Virus record (IMG/VR): IMGVR_UViG_3300025141_008848
Location: 62,001-126,000 of that record
DNA length: 64,000 bases
Reading direction: 5' to 3' (one strand)
Source of the DNA: a virus
In this document: positions 8,396 through 20,900 of the stretch, piece after piece
Position numbering within the stretch: the first letter of the stretch is position 1
Layout: each line of letters begins with the position of its first letter
Made by a program: the position numbers and the translations under genes
The notes under the pieces: generated by a model
The model's database searches: none
Told to the model about the DNA's origin: nothing
What the model saw: the letters and a program-made list of their open reading frames with translations, nothing else

Positions 8396-8511
8396 TAATC
8401 TTTACTATATTCCATTGTTAAGTACTTTTAGTTTTAATGGTGGAACTATTTATTTTATAGCCACTATAAAAATAATAAAATTATTTTATGGGGTAACAAA
8501 TAATATTAAAT
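8396..8511 (+). promoter_or_regulatory. 116-bp non-coding leader before the large hydrophobic-core tail protein
   Basis: One of the two largest gaps in the window. It contains TATTTAT at 8447-8453, far from the ATG (58 nt), and an 8-bp A/T stem, AAAATAAT (8469-8476), loop AAA, ATTATTTT (8480-8487). No G/C-rich terminator and no TAnnTTTG box are seen. If TATTTAT is a promoter, the mRNA would have an unusually long leader holding that hairpin. Confidence 0.4.
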
Positions 8512-11500
8512 ATGGGTCAATCATTTAGGGTAAGAACAGACATTAATACAAGTGGAGCAAAAGATAAAAATGTAACATTTGAATTAAAACAAGATTTTGA
8601 TTTATTAGAGATTTTAAGTCTTTCATTAACACAACAAGATGTTTACACACGTATGTGTGCAGATTTTGGTGTTGTTGTGGGTAGAGTTGTGGCTAATGGT
8701 GGTTTTGGTATCCCTAATGCAAAAGTTTCTATATTTGTACCTTTAGATACTAAAGATGAAGAAAATGAGGTAATAAAATTTTTATACCCATTTAAACAAC
8801 CTTTTGATACTGACAATGAAGGAAAGAGATATAATTTACTTAGTACTGAAAAAACATTTAATTGTCATGTAAATGTTGGAACATTCCCAGTTTTAAATGA
8901 TGTACTAAACAAACAAGAAGTTAAATATGTCTACGACAAATATTACAAGTATACGGTAAAAACAAATGAGTCGGGAGACTTTATGATATATGGTGTCCCA
9001 GTGGGTGACCAAACTATCATTATGGATGTGGATGTAAGTGATATTGGGTGTTTTTCGTTATTACCAGAAGATTTTAAAATAAAAGGATTTCCAGATTCAG
9101 ATTTTGATGGCCCAAGATTTAGAGATGACACAAGTATTGATTCATTACCTCAGATATTAAATCTACAAAAATCTATAGATGTTAGGCCTTTTTGGGGCGA
9201 TGAGGAATTTTGTAGAGCTGCTATTACAAGGGTAGATTTTGATTTATCACAAACTGGATTCAAACTCGAACCAAGAGCTGTATTTATGGGTAGTACAGCT
9301 TCAGATACTGACAAAGATTCGGTAAACAATAACTGTAGACCTAAAGCTCATATGGGAGACCTATGTAGTTTAATATCAAAACCTGGAATTATAGACTGTA
9401 TAAGGTATACTCCATTTTTTGAAAATGACCCTCTCGCTTATCCCGCATATACTGCTGGGGGATGGGGAGCACCACTAGGTGGTGAAGTACCTATCTTAGA
9501 AAGGTATTATCTTGAAGATGGTGGTAGGGTTATTGATAATACAGGGTCCTTCCTTATCCACCTACCAATGAATCTTGACTACATGATTACCAACGAGCTT
9601 GGTGAGATGGTGTTATCCGATGACCCAACACTAGGGGTAGCTACAAGAACTAGAGTTAGATTTAGAATAAGACCCGAACAAGCAAAAGGTGGGGCACGAC
9701 AACGAAGAATAGGTTCTCACTTAGTCCCCAATATTAGAGAATTTTATCAACATTGGGCAGGAGATAGTAATGGTGATTGGCCCGGCATCGAACCAAGTTC
9801 CTACACTTTTTCGGTAAAGTATAGTGATTACCACCCCTGGGCACAAAGAAATCTGATGCCAGGAGGAGAAGATGTTTTTTATGATATGACTTTTAATAGG
9901 GTTTATACTTATGCACAATTTCATGACCACATAAAACATGGTGGTAGGAGACAATTTGTGGGGATAAAAGAGATATTACCAGAAATGGACCAACAATGTT
10001 CCACCACAGCAATGTTCTTCCCAATTAATAGTGCGGTTAGAAGTCCCAATCTTATGGTTTTCTTATGGATGTTTTTAATAGATTTTCTTGGACTATTTTA
10101 TCAGTTAATTGCGTATTTTGTTACCATATTAGCTGCATTCTTAAGTCTTATATTAGCCATAGTATTGTTTATAATATGGGTGTTATGTATAATGTGGTGT
10201 TTTCTATATTGTCTCTATATTAGTATATGGGGTGTAACAATATTTCGGATGACCTGGATACTACCTAGTAGTGCGGCACCGCCAGACATATGCGGCCAAG
10301 TAAACATACAGGGTTTTGGTTGTAATGCTGACTGTGCATTTTTTGGTTTAAGAATGGGTATGGTCTTATTTAAACTTAGACAAACCAAATACCCCGAATG
10401 TGAAAAATGTATGTGTAGGACAAATGTTGGGAGTATTTCCACCCCCGATAGTATGAGGTATTTAACTGAAGGACCAAACAGATGGCCATGTCCAGAAGGA
10501 TTTCCAGGTGACCCACTTGCTCAAACTGGTGCTTCAACAGGGACAAGTTGTGTTCCACAATGCCCACCAGGTAACGGGGCTACTGGAGATGACTTCGGAG
10601 GTAAGTTCCAACACGATTGTTGTGAAGAGTCAGATGATATTAGGGTTTGTTGTCATGATAACTATGGGTATAATTCCGATGGTAGTATGAATGCACAATC
10701 AGTTGATGAAAAAGATGGTATAGCTGGTGGAGGTTGTTATGTAAAAATAATATGTTTTGCAACTGGTTGTATAGATGAAAATTTCAATATGACAGTATTG
10801 AGGGAATGGACAAGAAGAGAAAAAATTGCAGTTGCTTTATGTAATGGGATAATGAATTATTTTTGGGAAAACAATTGGGTGAATGGGTTCCTATACCAAT
10901 TCCAATTTAACGCAAAATTAGAATATAACCCGACTACCGAATCTTACGCAACGAACTCAAAATGGTGTAAAAAATTAACATATCTACACCCAACACAACA
11001 TACTTTCTATTATAGGTCTACACCATTTCAGGTTACTGGTATTGGTAAAAATGATGGTAATTTTATAGGGGATACGGACGGTGTTTATAAACCGTGGTGG
11101 ATGATTGGTGGTGGGAACGCTACTAGTGATTTGCATGCAAAAGGAGACATGGATAGGCACATATTATTCCCAACAACGATTGTAGATATGGGTTCTAGAA
11201 ACCAATGTATACAACAAATATGTCTTGACCCTAAATTCAACGAGGAGTGTTCAGTTACAGACCAAATAGGTAGTACAACATTCCAAGACATAACAAACTT
11301 AGTTTCAGATATATACAATATTAAAATGATGTATAGTAAAGCTTCTATGTCTACATTTTTCCCTAGACCAGAATATGAAATAGGTGGAGATGTTGCACAA
11401 GCATTAATGCAGAATTGCATGTTAGGGGTGTATGGGTATGAAGCAAATGTTGGTGATATTGGATGTGAGTGTGATTATGATTTAGACATATCAACCGGTG

Positions 11501-12177
11501 GTGGTGATGCAGACCAGTCCGGAGCTTTAGGTGGACTAGAATATCCATCTCCTAATTTTACTGCTGGTACATATATACAACATGCAGTTAATGTTAATCA
11601 GTTAGGGGGTACCGCACCATTTAATCATACAATTTTATGGGAACCAATCCTTTTTACAGGCTCAACAGAAACCATTATGGACGGGCAAAATTTGATAGAT
11701 TGTGTGACTGTAGACTTATCCAAGTCCAGTCAATATGTCCCATTCTATCCTTGGCATATGAGAAGTGGTGCTCCAGGTGGGTTTGGTGATGCGTGGAATG
11801 ATTGGATTGGTACAATGGGTAAATATAGATATGTATATGGTGTACCAGGACCAGCAATGTCTATCTTACCTGCGTTATCAACGGGTAATGTAGCATGGGG
11901 AGACGATAGTAATATGCATCCCGTAGGAAATTTAGGTGGTGCTCCACCCCTTATTTTTGATGGGAATTACCAAAGCAATATGGGTAACCCACCATTTTCA
12001 GGTACGTCAGGTCAACTAGGGTTCCCAGATTACCCAGTATTAACACCAGCTAGTTCCAAAAGTGTTGTTTTTTCACAACCACTATTTTATTATTTTGGAT
12101 TAAGACCTGGACAAACATCTTTTAACACATTTGTAAGAAAATATATTGATGAAGAAATGGCAGATAACGTAATATAA
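8512..12177 (+). CDS. Large baseplate/tail structural protein with Ig-like N-terminus, hydrophobic core and Cys-rich region
   Basis: 1221 residues, in the position where T4-like phages carry gp7. Residues about 50-170 resemble a carboxypeptidase-regulatory/Cna-B-like beta-sandwich: GRVVANGGFGIPNAKVSIF, later NESGDFMIYGVPVGDQ. Residues about 515-583 form an almost unbroken hydrophobic stretch, long enough for two or three membrane passes. The next ~160 residues are rich in cysteine (CNADC, CEKCMC, CCEE, VCCHD). A hydrophobic core of this size is unusual for a virion protein. It might be buried in the assembled baseplate or inserted into a host membrane during DNA delivery (inference). The stop overlaps the next ATG by one base. 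The baseplate assignment rests on gene order only. Confidence 0.65.
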   Translation: MGQSFRVRTDINTSGAKDKNVTFELKQDFDLLEILSLSLTQQDVYTRMCADFGVVVGRVVANGGFGIPNAKVSIFVPLDTKDEENEVIKFLYPFKQPFDTDNEGKRYNLLSTEKTFNCHVNVGTFPVLNDVLNKQEVKYVYDKYYKYTVKTNESGDFMIYGVPVGDQTIIMDVDVSDIGCFSLLPEDFKIKGFPDSDFDGPRFRDDTSIDSLPQILNLQKSIDVRPFWGDEEFCRAAITRVDFDLSQTGFKLEPRAVFMGSTASDTDKDSVNNNCRPKAHMGDLCSLISKPGIIDCIRYTPFFENDPLAYPAYTAGGWGAPLGGEVPILERYYLEDGGRVIDNTGSFLIHLPMNLDYMITNELGEMVLSDDPTLGVATRTRVRFRIRPEQAKGGARQRRIGSHLVPNIREFYQHWAGDSNGDWPGIEPSSYTFSVKYSDYHPWAQRNLMPGGEDVFYDMTFNRVYTYAQFHDHIKHGGRRQFVGIKEILPEMDQQCSTTAMFFPINSAVRSPNLMVFLWMFLIDFLGLFYQLIAYFVTILAAFLSLILAIVLFIIWVLCIMWCFLYCLYISIWGVTIFRMTWILPSSAAPPDICGQVNIQGFGCNADCAFFGLRMGMVLFKLRQTKYPECEKCMCRTNVGSISTPDSMRYLTEGPNRWPCPEGFPGDPLAQTGASTGTSCVPQCPPGNGATGDDFGGKFQHDCCEESDDIRVCCHDNYGYNSDGSMNAQSVDEKDGIAGGGCYVKIICFATGCIDENFNMTVLREWTRREKIAVALCNGIMNYFWENNWVNGFLYQFQFNAKLEYNPTTESYATNSKWCKKLTYLHPTQHTFYYRSTPFQVTGIGKNDGNFIGDTDGVYKPWWMIGGGNATSDLHAKGDMDRHILFPTTIVDMGSRNQCIQQICLDPKFNEECSVTDQIGSTTFQDITNLVSDIYNIKMMYSKASMSTFFPRPEYEIGGDVAQALMQNCMLGVYGYEANVGDIGCECDYDLDISTGGGDADQSGALGGLEYPSPNFTAGTYIQHAVNVNQLGGTAPFNHTILWEPILFTGSTETIMDGQNLIDCVTVDLSKSSQYVPFYPWHMRSGAPGGFGDAWNDWIGTMGKYRYVYGVPGPAMSILPALSTGNVAWGDDSNMHPVGNLGGAPPLIFDGNYQSNMGNPPFSGTSGQLGFPDYPVLTPASSKSVVFSQPLFYYFGLRPGQTSFNTFVRKYIDEEMADNVI

Positions 12178-13988
12178 TGAGTAACGAAAAAAATATAAGA
12201 ATAGTAAGAGGAGAATCTAGATTTGCTGGGTCATCCAATGTAGAAATGGTTGTGCACCCTTTCCTAGAATCTACTACGAAAGAGTTAACACAAGGAGACA
12301 GAAACCTAGTTTTAGATTTAAGAGACCAATTCGATTTTGAACGGGAGTATTGCACAAATTATAGGCTCCATGGTAAAATAGATATTTTATATAATAATAT
12401 TGTTACAGGAGAAACAAATGAACAAGATTTTAAAACATCCATGTATTTTTTACCTGACTGGACAGGGTGTCCACAAGTAGGGGGGGTACCACCAGGAAGT
12501 TGTGTTGGATTAACCCCAGCTTCTACGTTCTCATTTATGCCAGAAAAAAGATTTGGTATTAATGCTAGTTTAAATGGTTGGGAACCATTATTAGCATATC
12601 AGGATAATTGGGTACAATATATTTCTTATATTCACGATGCGGATAGTGGACAAACAATGGAGTACTATATAGACTATGGAACCTCATCAGGACTGAGTTT
12701 CATTGCAGGAGACGGAATCCCATTCCAACCCACAACTAATACCATAGACGGGAAAGAAGTTTTACAATTAATTACACCAGTACCACATGGTATACTACCT
12801 GGGGAATATGTTGAGTTACAATCTACAGCTTTAGTATTTGGGGGTGGAGCAACATTAATGGTTGATGTTCCCATAACTTCTATATTCAACCCTGTTATAA
12901 TGGGCACAAGTACACCCGCACCTCCACAAAACACATTTAAAGTAGATTCGTTAGGTAATAATTTAGCAAACTCGGAAAATTATATCATAAATGTTCAAAC
13001 CAACGGGCTAGACGTAGCATCTATACCAGCTAATGGTCCAGTAGGGACCTTAAAAAGAATAATAAATATAGATAACCCTAATGAAACAAGGTCAGAATAT
13101 TATACACAGATTCACAAATTAATAACTAACCCTAACGATTATACTTTTGATAGAACTGGATTTGAATTGGGAATATACGCTAAAAAAGGTAGAGTATATA
13201 GAGCAAAGAGAACACCAGATAATATAGAAAAAACTATAATAAAAGAACAATACGAATCTTATTTATGGAACTCAAACCAAAATATAAACATTGATAATTA
13301 TTATGATAATTTAAACCGCCCTTTAACTGATGTGTATTTAACCATTTTAACCACAAATAGAAATTTAATTTGGGACTGGAATCCAGGTGGGGTGTCTAGT
13401 CCAGCTGGTTTTGGTTGGGGTTGGAATTTTAAGAAAAATGGGACAGTTGACCCATTTGTAGATAATACACTTAATCCCATAAATTTAACACAAAACGGTA
13501 CTTTGGGTGTTACTCCATTACCAGTTAGTGGAAGTACTTTTAGAGGTGCATTTGCGGAATACAACCCATTTGAATTAAAAGAAAGAGTAATCTCTAATAT
13601 AGGTCATTCTCTAAAGTTTAATAGGGACACATTATATATGTCAGGAGGAACACCATATGATTTTGTGCCCACCATTTACAAATACCAACCACACCATAAA
13701 ATATCTTTAAAAAAATTCTCTAATTATATAAGTTATAATGATAGTTTATTTACATCACCCCAGTATGCTGTTTATTCTTCATCAGAGGAAACATTTAGGT
13801 GGAGAGAAATTTTACCTATTGAATTTTATGAAGATGGTACAAACGGTGTTAGTTATCCCTATCTAAATGATGCACATTATCCGTACCTAAATCTAGAATT
13901 TACAATAGAGGCTGTAGGACCCGCATTAATACCATATAGTTCTGGTAGCATAAACATATTATCTGAATACACTGATGGCTGTCAATAG
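12177..13988 (+). CDS. Putative tail/baseplate structural protein
   Basis: 603 residues, not recognised by sequence. It looks like a beta-rich virion protein: many Thr/Asn/Gly turns, aromatic strands, and no signal peptide or membrane segment. The N-terminal part is more charged (RGESRFAGSS, LRDQFDFEREYC). It sits between the hydrophobic-core protein and another structural gene with tight overlaps on both sides (1 nt upstream, 14 nt downstream), so it is part of the same assembly operon. By order it lies where T4 has gp8, but I see no direct match. Confidence 0.55.
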   Translation: MSNEKNIRIVRGESRFAGSSNVEMVVHPFLESTTKELTQGDRNLVLDLRDQFDFEREYCTNYRLHGKIDILYNNIVTGETNEQDFKTSMYFLPDWTGCPQVGGVPPGSCVGLTPASTFSFMPEKRFGINASLNGWEPLLAYQDNWVQYISYIHDADSGQTMEYYIDYGTSSGLSFIAGDGIPFQPTTNTIDGKEVLQLITPVPHGILPGEYVELQSTALVFGGGATLMVDVPITSIFNPVIMGTSTPAPPQNTFKVDSLGNNLANSENYIINVQTNGLDVASIPANGPVGTLKRIINIDNPNETRSEYYTQIHKLITNPNDYTFDRTGFELGIYAKKGRVYRAKRTPDNIEKTIIKEQYESYLWNSNQNINIDNYYDNLNRPLTDVYLTILTTNRNLIWDWNPGGVSSPAGFGWGWNFKKNGTVDPFVDNTLNPINLTQNGTLGVTPLPVSGSTFRGAFAEYNPFELKERVISNIGHSLKFNRDTLYMSGGTPYDFVPTIYKYQPHHKISLKKFSNYISYNDSLFTSPQYAVYSSSEETFRWREILPIEFYEDGTNGVSYPYLNDAHYPYLNLEFTIEAVGPALIPYSSGSINILSEYTDGCQ

Positions 13989-14943
13989 AATACAAATAAA
14001 AGCTTCTTTAAGTGATAAATCTGTCACTATACCTATAGGTCAAACTTTTGAAGAAATAGGCCAAGAAGAATTAATCAAAACTTGGGAAGAAGTAGAATTA
14101 CAAGATAATATAAATGTTATACAAGATTATGAAACTACAAGATATGCATATAAAAATAATGCAGCTCCAGTGGGCTCAGGAGGTAGTAATACAATATCGT
14201 ATAAATTTCATTTTTGGGATGCTGCAAATCAATGGTATACTGGCACAGGTGGAAACCCCCATACATTTAATGTTGTTGGGTACCTAAACAAAGATTTAGC
14301 AAAACCAAAGAAGGCATTTACTAAAAGCTTTTTTAAATTTGATTTTTACGACTCACCTAAAAAAGAAGAACAAAAAATAATGTTTACCAATATAATGCCA
14401 TTAAATAATTGTATAAAAGTAACAACAGAAGTTGACGAACTAGAAGACCCGATAGAGTACTACTCACAAATCGCAAATGACATTATTCCACCTACCTATG
14501 GGGTATACGTACCAACAGCGATATTAAGTCCATTAAAAGGTAAAAATGAGAATTTCTATATACAATGGTTAAAAGATAGAGAATTGACACCCATTGATAC
14601 TTTTTATATGTCTTGTAAATTCTTTAATGCAAAAACTGGTAAGGTAACGAATATGATAAATGACAACCCAACACCAAGTCAAATTAATAATGGGTTAGTT
14701 CTTAATAATTTAGATTGGTTTTATTATAAAGTAAAACTTTTCATTGGACCATCCAATACTTCCACAATTATACCAAAATATAGGTATGTGGTGACTAAGT
14801 TCAATGAAGTCGCGATGCTCACCAATACTGGTGGGGTTGCGGGGACAGGACTTCCAGGTGGGACACCTGCAGACGCTGTACCAAACACACCACAAGTACC
14901 AAATGCGGTACCAATAAAATTTTATGAATATGTAAACCCTTAA
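13975..14943 (+). CDS. Putative tail/baseplate structural protein
   Basis: 322 residues, not recognised. The start ATG is inside the preceding gene (14-nt overlap). The N-terminus IQIKASLSDKSVTIPIGQTF is followed by an acidic helix (EEIGQEELIKTWEEVEL). The middle contains FKFDFYDSPKKEEQKIMFTN-type strands, and the tail is rich in Pro, Gly and Ala (GGTPADAVPNTPQVPNAVP), like the flexible end of a fibre-attachment or connector protein. It is followed after 3 nt by the giant Cys-rich gene, so it may be the anchor for that protein (inference). Confidence 0.5.
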   Translation: MAVNRIQIKASLSDKSVTIPIGQTFEEIGQEELIKTWEEVELQDNINVIQDYETTRYAYKNNAAPVGSGGSNTISYKFHFWDAANQWYTGTGGNPHTFNVVGYLNKDLAKPKKAFTKSFFKFDFYDSPKKEEQKIMFTNIMPLNNCIKVTTEVDELEDPIEYYSQIANDIIPPTYGVYVPTAILSPLKGKNENFYIQWLKDRELTPIDTFYMSCKFFNAKTGKVTNMINDNPTPSQINNGLVLNNLDWFYYKVKLFIGPSNTSTIIPKYRYVVTKFNEVAMLTNTGGVAGTGLPGGTPADAVPNTPQVPNAVPIKFYEYVNP

Positions 14944-14946
14944 TAT

Positions 14947-17900
14947 ATGGAAGTATATAAATACCGAATAAAAAGAACCAACCCAAGTATATATTGGACA
15001 GTGCCCTGTACAGGAGGGACAGATTTTTGGCCTATAAACTTGAGTACTAATTGTTCTGGAATAACCATGTTTAATTCTACCTTTAGTCAAGTTAGGGATG
15101 CATTAGAGGGGGATATGAATAATTTCCCACAAGAACTAACAGGGTGCTCTATAGCTAATCCATGTGTGATTTTAAATGACACAGTAGTGTTACCAATGTT
15201 CCCTTCCCCAGACCCATTTTGTATAGATTCCTCATCTCACCCATATATTTTATTTACGGGGCTAAATCTAATCCAAATGGGGGTCCAAACATTTACGGGT
15301 GAAAGTTATAATGATATGATAAGTGTTTTTGACTTAACCAACTCAACACTATCACAACCACTAAACACTCAAACATCGGCTAATCTAATGCCGAATTCTA
15401 ATTCTTGTTTTTGTCAAAACCCTTTAGGTACAAACTTAAACCAAATACCTATTCTATTAGACCAAGATTTTAATGATATTGGTCACTACGATATTTGGGA
15501 TGGGAATATTGGACAAAAAGATATTTTTTCTAATTTTGTTGTTACAGCGACTACGACTGCGGGAAATAAAATAAAAATATTTAACTCTACAGATTTTGGT
15601 TATTATAAAACATTTCAGGATTCACCATATACTATAAATTGGGGTGATTGTAATTGTAATTGTCCTGTCCCCCCATGTGTTAATTCATTTGGTGACCCTT
15701 GTTGTGAAACTTTACAATTTCCTAATTTGACAAATCCGGTAGACCATACTTATGGTGGGGTTGGTTCTCGAAAAATTACCATAACCCATGAAAGTCCATG
15801 GGGACCTACTTCGGTGTCACAAATGATTACTGTCCCCTTCATGAATTATAACGCATTATTAGCGACAGGAAATATACCTTCTTTTGTGTCCCCAGTTATT
15901 GGACCTAATGGTCCAGTTGGAACTAATTCTTATTTTGGAGCTTACCCATCTACCCCATTAGATTCCGGTACGGATATAATGCAATATAGTGGAATGTCAC
16001 CTATCTTTGCTGGGGGAAATAATAATGACTGTTTTGATGTCACAGGAAATACCGAAAGTTTATTAGGAGCATTCCAAAACTATACAACATCAAGTACTGC
16101 GGGCTTACCACCAGGATACCAACAAGGTATCACAGTACCTCTTATGGGGCAGGTTTTAAATCCAATCACTAATACATTAGTACAAGGAGTTTCTGGTAAA
16201 ATAACACAAGTAAATGCACAATATACGGCATATACAATTAGTATTGGAACCAACACACCAATAACCTTTTATGATTTTAGTAATGGTGTTACTCTCTATG
16301 AAGCTGTAAGTTGCGGGTTAGACGCGTTTGCGTTTGCAGCATTTGATTGTGTTAAATGTGAACTAGGGGATTGTACATATTGTGAAACAAAAGATGAATA
16401 TATTGATAGGATTACATTTTTACCAGAATCCATAACGTTTAATGCCCAACATGGGGAGTGGTTACCTACTACTAATTATGTTGTTGGGGATATTGTTTTT
16501 GATAGTACTTGGGGGGAATGTTGTTGTTATATGGCAGTAAAAGATATAACACAAAGCGCTACTACTCTTTCCCCATGGGCAGGAGTAAAACCAACAGATA
16601 CATTCCAAGGTGTGTGGTGGTATAATGGACAACCAACTGAACATATTTGGGAAGCGTGTACGCCAGAATGTGAAAGTTGTCCTGATTATACCGCAATACC
16701 TTGTTATGACCCAACAAACTGGTTAAACGCATATCCTACATTTGGTCCTCCAGGACCTGCAGGGGTTTATAGTAATGGTAACAATTATACTGCAGGAACA
16801 TTTACGGTTAGTCAATTCGGTAATTGTTATAGAGCATTACAAACAGGAACACTACCACCACCAACAGGACTAACTAATAACGCATATTGGGATTACATAG
16901 GGTGTTCTAGTTGGATATGCCCACCAGTATCCGCTTTGACAGCTGGAACTGTAGCGTGTGAACTGGTTCCTGGAACTGGGTCTACCAGTACTGGACCATG
17001 TACAACTATAGGTTATACCTCATACAATGATTGTTTTGACGATTTTTTAAATGGTGAGTGTTGTGAAGATAGGTATATATGTACTGACCAGTATTCATGT
17101 CAAGGGTGTACAGGGATAACTTCAGCTCATCCATTATATAATGACCCAAGTGGTTTAGACCCCTTACAAGGTCCAGTTTTTGACTCTGAGCTAGATTGTA
17201 ATGCGTGGTGTAACCCACCAGCATTTTCGTGTACTACTCAGATAGCGTCATCTAATAATTGTTGTGTTTCACTTTCATGTGCTGAGGATAACTTAAATGG
17301 AACCCCAGGATATTATAGTAGTGTGGTATTACCCGTTATTGCTGCCGCTGGTACAAACCCAGCACCTTTCTCAAATATGATTGATTACATAGCGTCTAAT
17401 TATGCTTTATGGTTCGTAAGCCCTCTTACAACACCTAACCCATACGACATTAACGATTGTAATTTAGGTGTGGTAGGGATTGCTACTGCATGTTGTGATT
17501 ATACAATATGGGTTTATAATTGTGAAGATGGGTGTATTCCCGCATTTGCTGGTGCAGGGTGGCCAACACCAGGTGATTGTTGGGCTGCTAATCCACAATG
17601 GGCGGGTTATGGGACAACCCCATGTGGTTGGATATGTGACCCTGTTTGTGAACCCTGTGTCGAGGTATACCAACTTGGTGTGGGATACCCCTACACCCCA
17701 CAAGGATTACTTGATTGTGAAATGAATTGTTCTTGTGTTACTGACTGTTACATATGTGACTGTACCGCAACAACAACAGGGGTAAATATAAATTGTGATT
17801 TATACCACGACCCTATTACAGGTCTAGCCGGTTGTCCCCATTGGCCACCAAATGAAGGTATCCCAGTAAACCCAGGAGACCCATTAACCTACTTATACCA

Positions 17901-20900
17901 AACTAATTGTCTATCCGCGTGTACTTGTGAAGGTGGTATTGATTGCTTTATATCCTCTATTGATGGAACACAGATGGGTGGATGTAGTTCATACCCAAGT
18001 TTGTGGCATATGGCACAACAAAATGCAACATGGAGTTTAGGGTCACCAACAGACGCTGCGGGTAACCCTACGGGGTATACCACTGTAGAAGAATGTTGTT
18101 TGGCCACCGAGTGTTGTTGGGCTGTATGTGAAGAAGACCCAGCTGTTTATGACCCTGGTTATTTTGGTATTACCCCTTCAGTTAATCCAGCGTTACAAGG
18201 TGGTGGTGGTGGTACTTACCCATGTTGGTGGTATTCACAGTCAGTACCAGATGTGTATAGTGATTTCGGGGGTGGACAACCTTCTAATTGTTGTAGTCCC
18301 TTATATATTAATAATGCAGGAGCTAATACGGGATTAGCTGGTTGTATTCAAGACCATCCAAATCACCCATATTGTGATATGATAGATTGTATAAATTCAT
18401 TATGTCCACAACCCGCCCCTTCTAATGAAATGATGTGTTGTGTCCCACCAGAAAACTCATGTATATGTGCATGTGATACTTGGATAGCACAAAATGGTAG
18501 TATATTAGTGCCTAGTTGGGAAGGACCTTGGAACGTAGGAATTTATTTAGAAGGAGATACTGTAAGTTACGGTGATGGTAATACACCAGACTGTTGTTGG
18601 ATATGTACATGTCCATATGACCCATTATCACAAGTATTTGGGAGTGGTGTGTTTGATTGTAGTAGTTCACCACCAGATGATGGACCATACAGTAATGGTC
18701 AACCCAACTGTTGGCAAACTTGTGAAAGGTTACCAGCTACGTTCCCTTCTCCACCATCAAATATAGTAGGTGACCCATGTGGACCTTGTAGTGGTCATGT
18801 TCCACCTGTAACGTATTCTTGTAGTACGGCAGGTTGTTTAGCTTCTACTTGTGTTTTTAATCCAGGTGGGATGAACCCGTCTATATGGGCAACACAAATG
18901 AATTGTTATGATAATCCTATGTGTGACACACCAGCATATCCAGGATATGACCAGTGTAGAGCAGATTGTTATTGTGCAGACCCAAATCCACTTGCTGAAG
19001 TTACAAGTTGTACCGTATTACAAGATTATTTAAATGATATATACTCCCCAGGGGCTCTGGGAGGTGTTAATGGCTGGATTGCAGGTACCGGATGGTACTC
19101 AACTTGGCCAATGACTTATCCACCAGTACAACCAGGACTTATATTTAATACTAGTGGTTCATTTTGGTGGCAATATTCATCGTTCGATGATTGTGTGTTG
19201 GGGGTAAATGCTGGTGTAGATTGTTGTGACACCTCAGGATTTACATACGCTTGTGATGATACATGTAATTGCCCAACGGTAAATGGAAATCCATGTGTTG
19301 GTGGTACAGGATGTTACGTAGTAACGAGTGGTCCTCCAGGACCTTTCACATCAATGGGTCAATGTCAAGCCTGGTGCACATGGGAATGTGACCCAACAGG
19401 ACCACAAATATGTATATTTAATGCATTATCGATAGCAGCTACTACATATCCATCGGCATTAGCATGTAGCGTCGCTAATACTAATTGTGAATGTGTTAAT
19501 GGTACTGTAGAGTACTGGTGTGATTGGGCAGGTGCAGACGCAGGATATTATAACACATTGGGAGCAGTCCCTTGTGTAGACAGTGTATATATGTCCAGCC
19601 AAGTTCCAGCATATCAAGCTATGGCGATAGGACAAGGAGCTACAGGACCTGCAGACCCGGCAAATAATTATCATGACGCGGTAGTCTTAGGGAATAATCC
19701 TACGGGACAAGGATTCCCAACAATACAACAATGTCAAGAAAAGTGTAGATTCTGTTGTGATTGTGCACCTCCAGGTTCAGGTATTTGTGATTTATGTGGA
19801 GACCCCGCTGTCACAATATGTAGTTGGGGTGACCAATTCTGTAGTGCAGGTACTGCCTGTCAATATGGAAGTAGTTACCTATCACCTTATGACTGCCAAC
19901 AAAATACAACTCCATATCCTTGTGCAGCACCGATTACTGAATATTGTTGTCATGCAGTAGATGGGTGTCTATCATATATGGGGGCGTATGTAGCGGGGAC
20001 CAACCCAGTTACAAGTGATGGTGTGGGTTGTGTAAGTTTCCATACCATAGCAGGATGTGATGGGGAATGTAATTTTGTATGTGGGGATTGTACACCAACC
20101 GGAGGACAATGTGATTGTACTTTTGTAAATACATTAACACCTAATTGTCTTGCACCTTATCCATTTACTACGATGGCAGACTGTCAATTCTATCTTAGTA
20201 CAGCTGTCAACCTTTTATATGATGCTGGGTCTTGTTGTAGATGTTATGATTGTTTTTTAAATAGTCCTATAACATATTCCGCATATGATGTGGGAAGTAG
20301 TACATGGATAACAATGAGTACCCCTATACCTACGTTTACCACTAGTGCACTAGCATGGGTAGCAGGTACCCAATATAATACGGGAGATGTTGTTAGTGAA
20401 CTTTTTGATGGTGATGACTGTTGTTATGTTTGTGTTTGGGGAGCTAATGAAACAGGAGGTATAACAACTAACTGGACATGGAATCCTTCTTTCTATTATA
20501 CAGCGTATGTTAATGATGTTGGGTTAGGTAACCCAGTTTGGCCAGGTGGTGGTACTGGAAGTTTGGCGTGGATACCTTGTGACGCAGGATGTGTAAATGT
20601 CCAAATAATTACATATAATTGTATTCCAGGAGCAATCTTCGATAGTTGTGAGTATGATACAAATGGTAATCTAATGAATTTAATAGTACCAACCACAGTA
20701 TTTTTATCTCAAAATGATGTAGTAAGGAGATTAGCGGACCCACTGGGGACACCAAATCTTCAATCAACTAATATATTTACAATTAAATTTCCATATGGTG
20801 GATGGCCAGTAGGTTATCCAGCAAACCCTTGTCTATATAATGGATTTCCCCTAGCTATTGCGGGAGGTTTTCTCAGCATAGATAGTGATATGGCAATGCA

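Noticed and set aside
8469-8487. AAAATAAT/ATTATTTT stem before the 8512 gene as a terminator
   Set aside because: A pure A/T stem of 8 bp is weak and common by chance at this base composition; it is not followed by a T-run.
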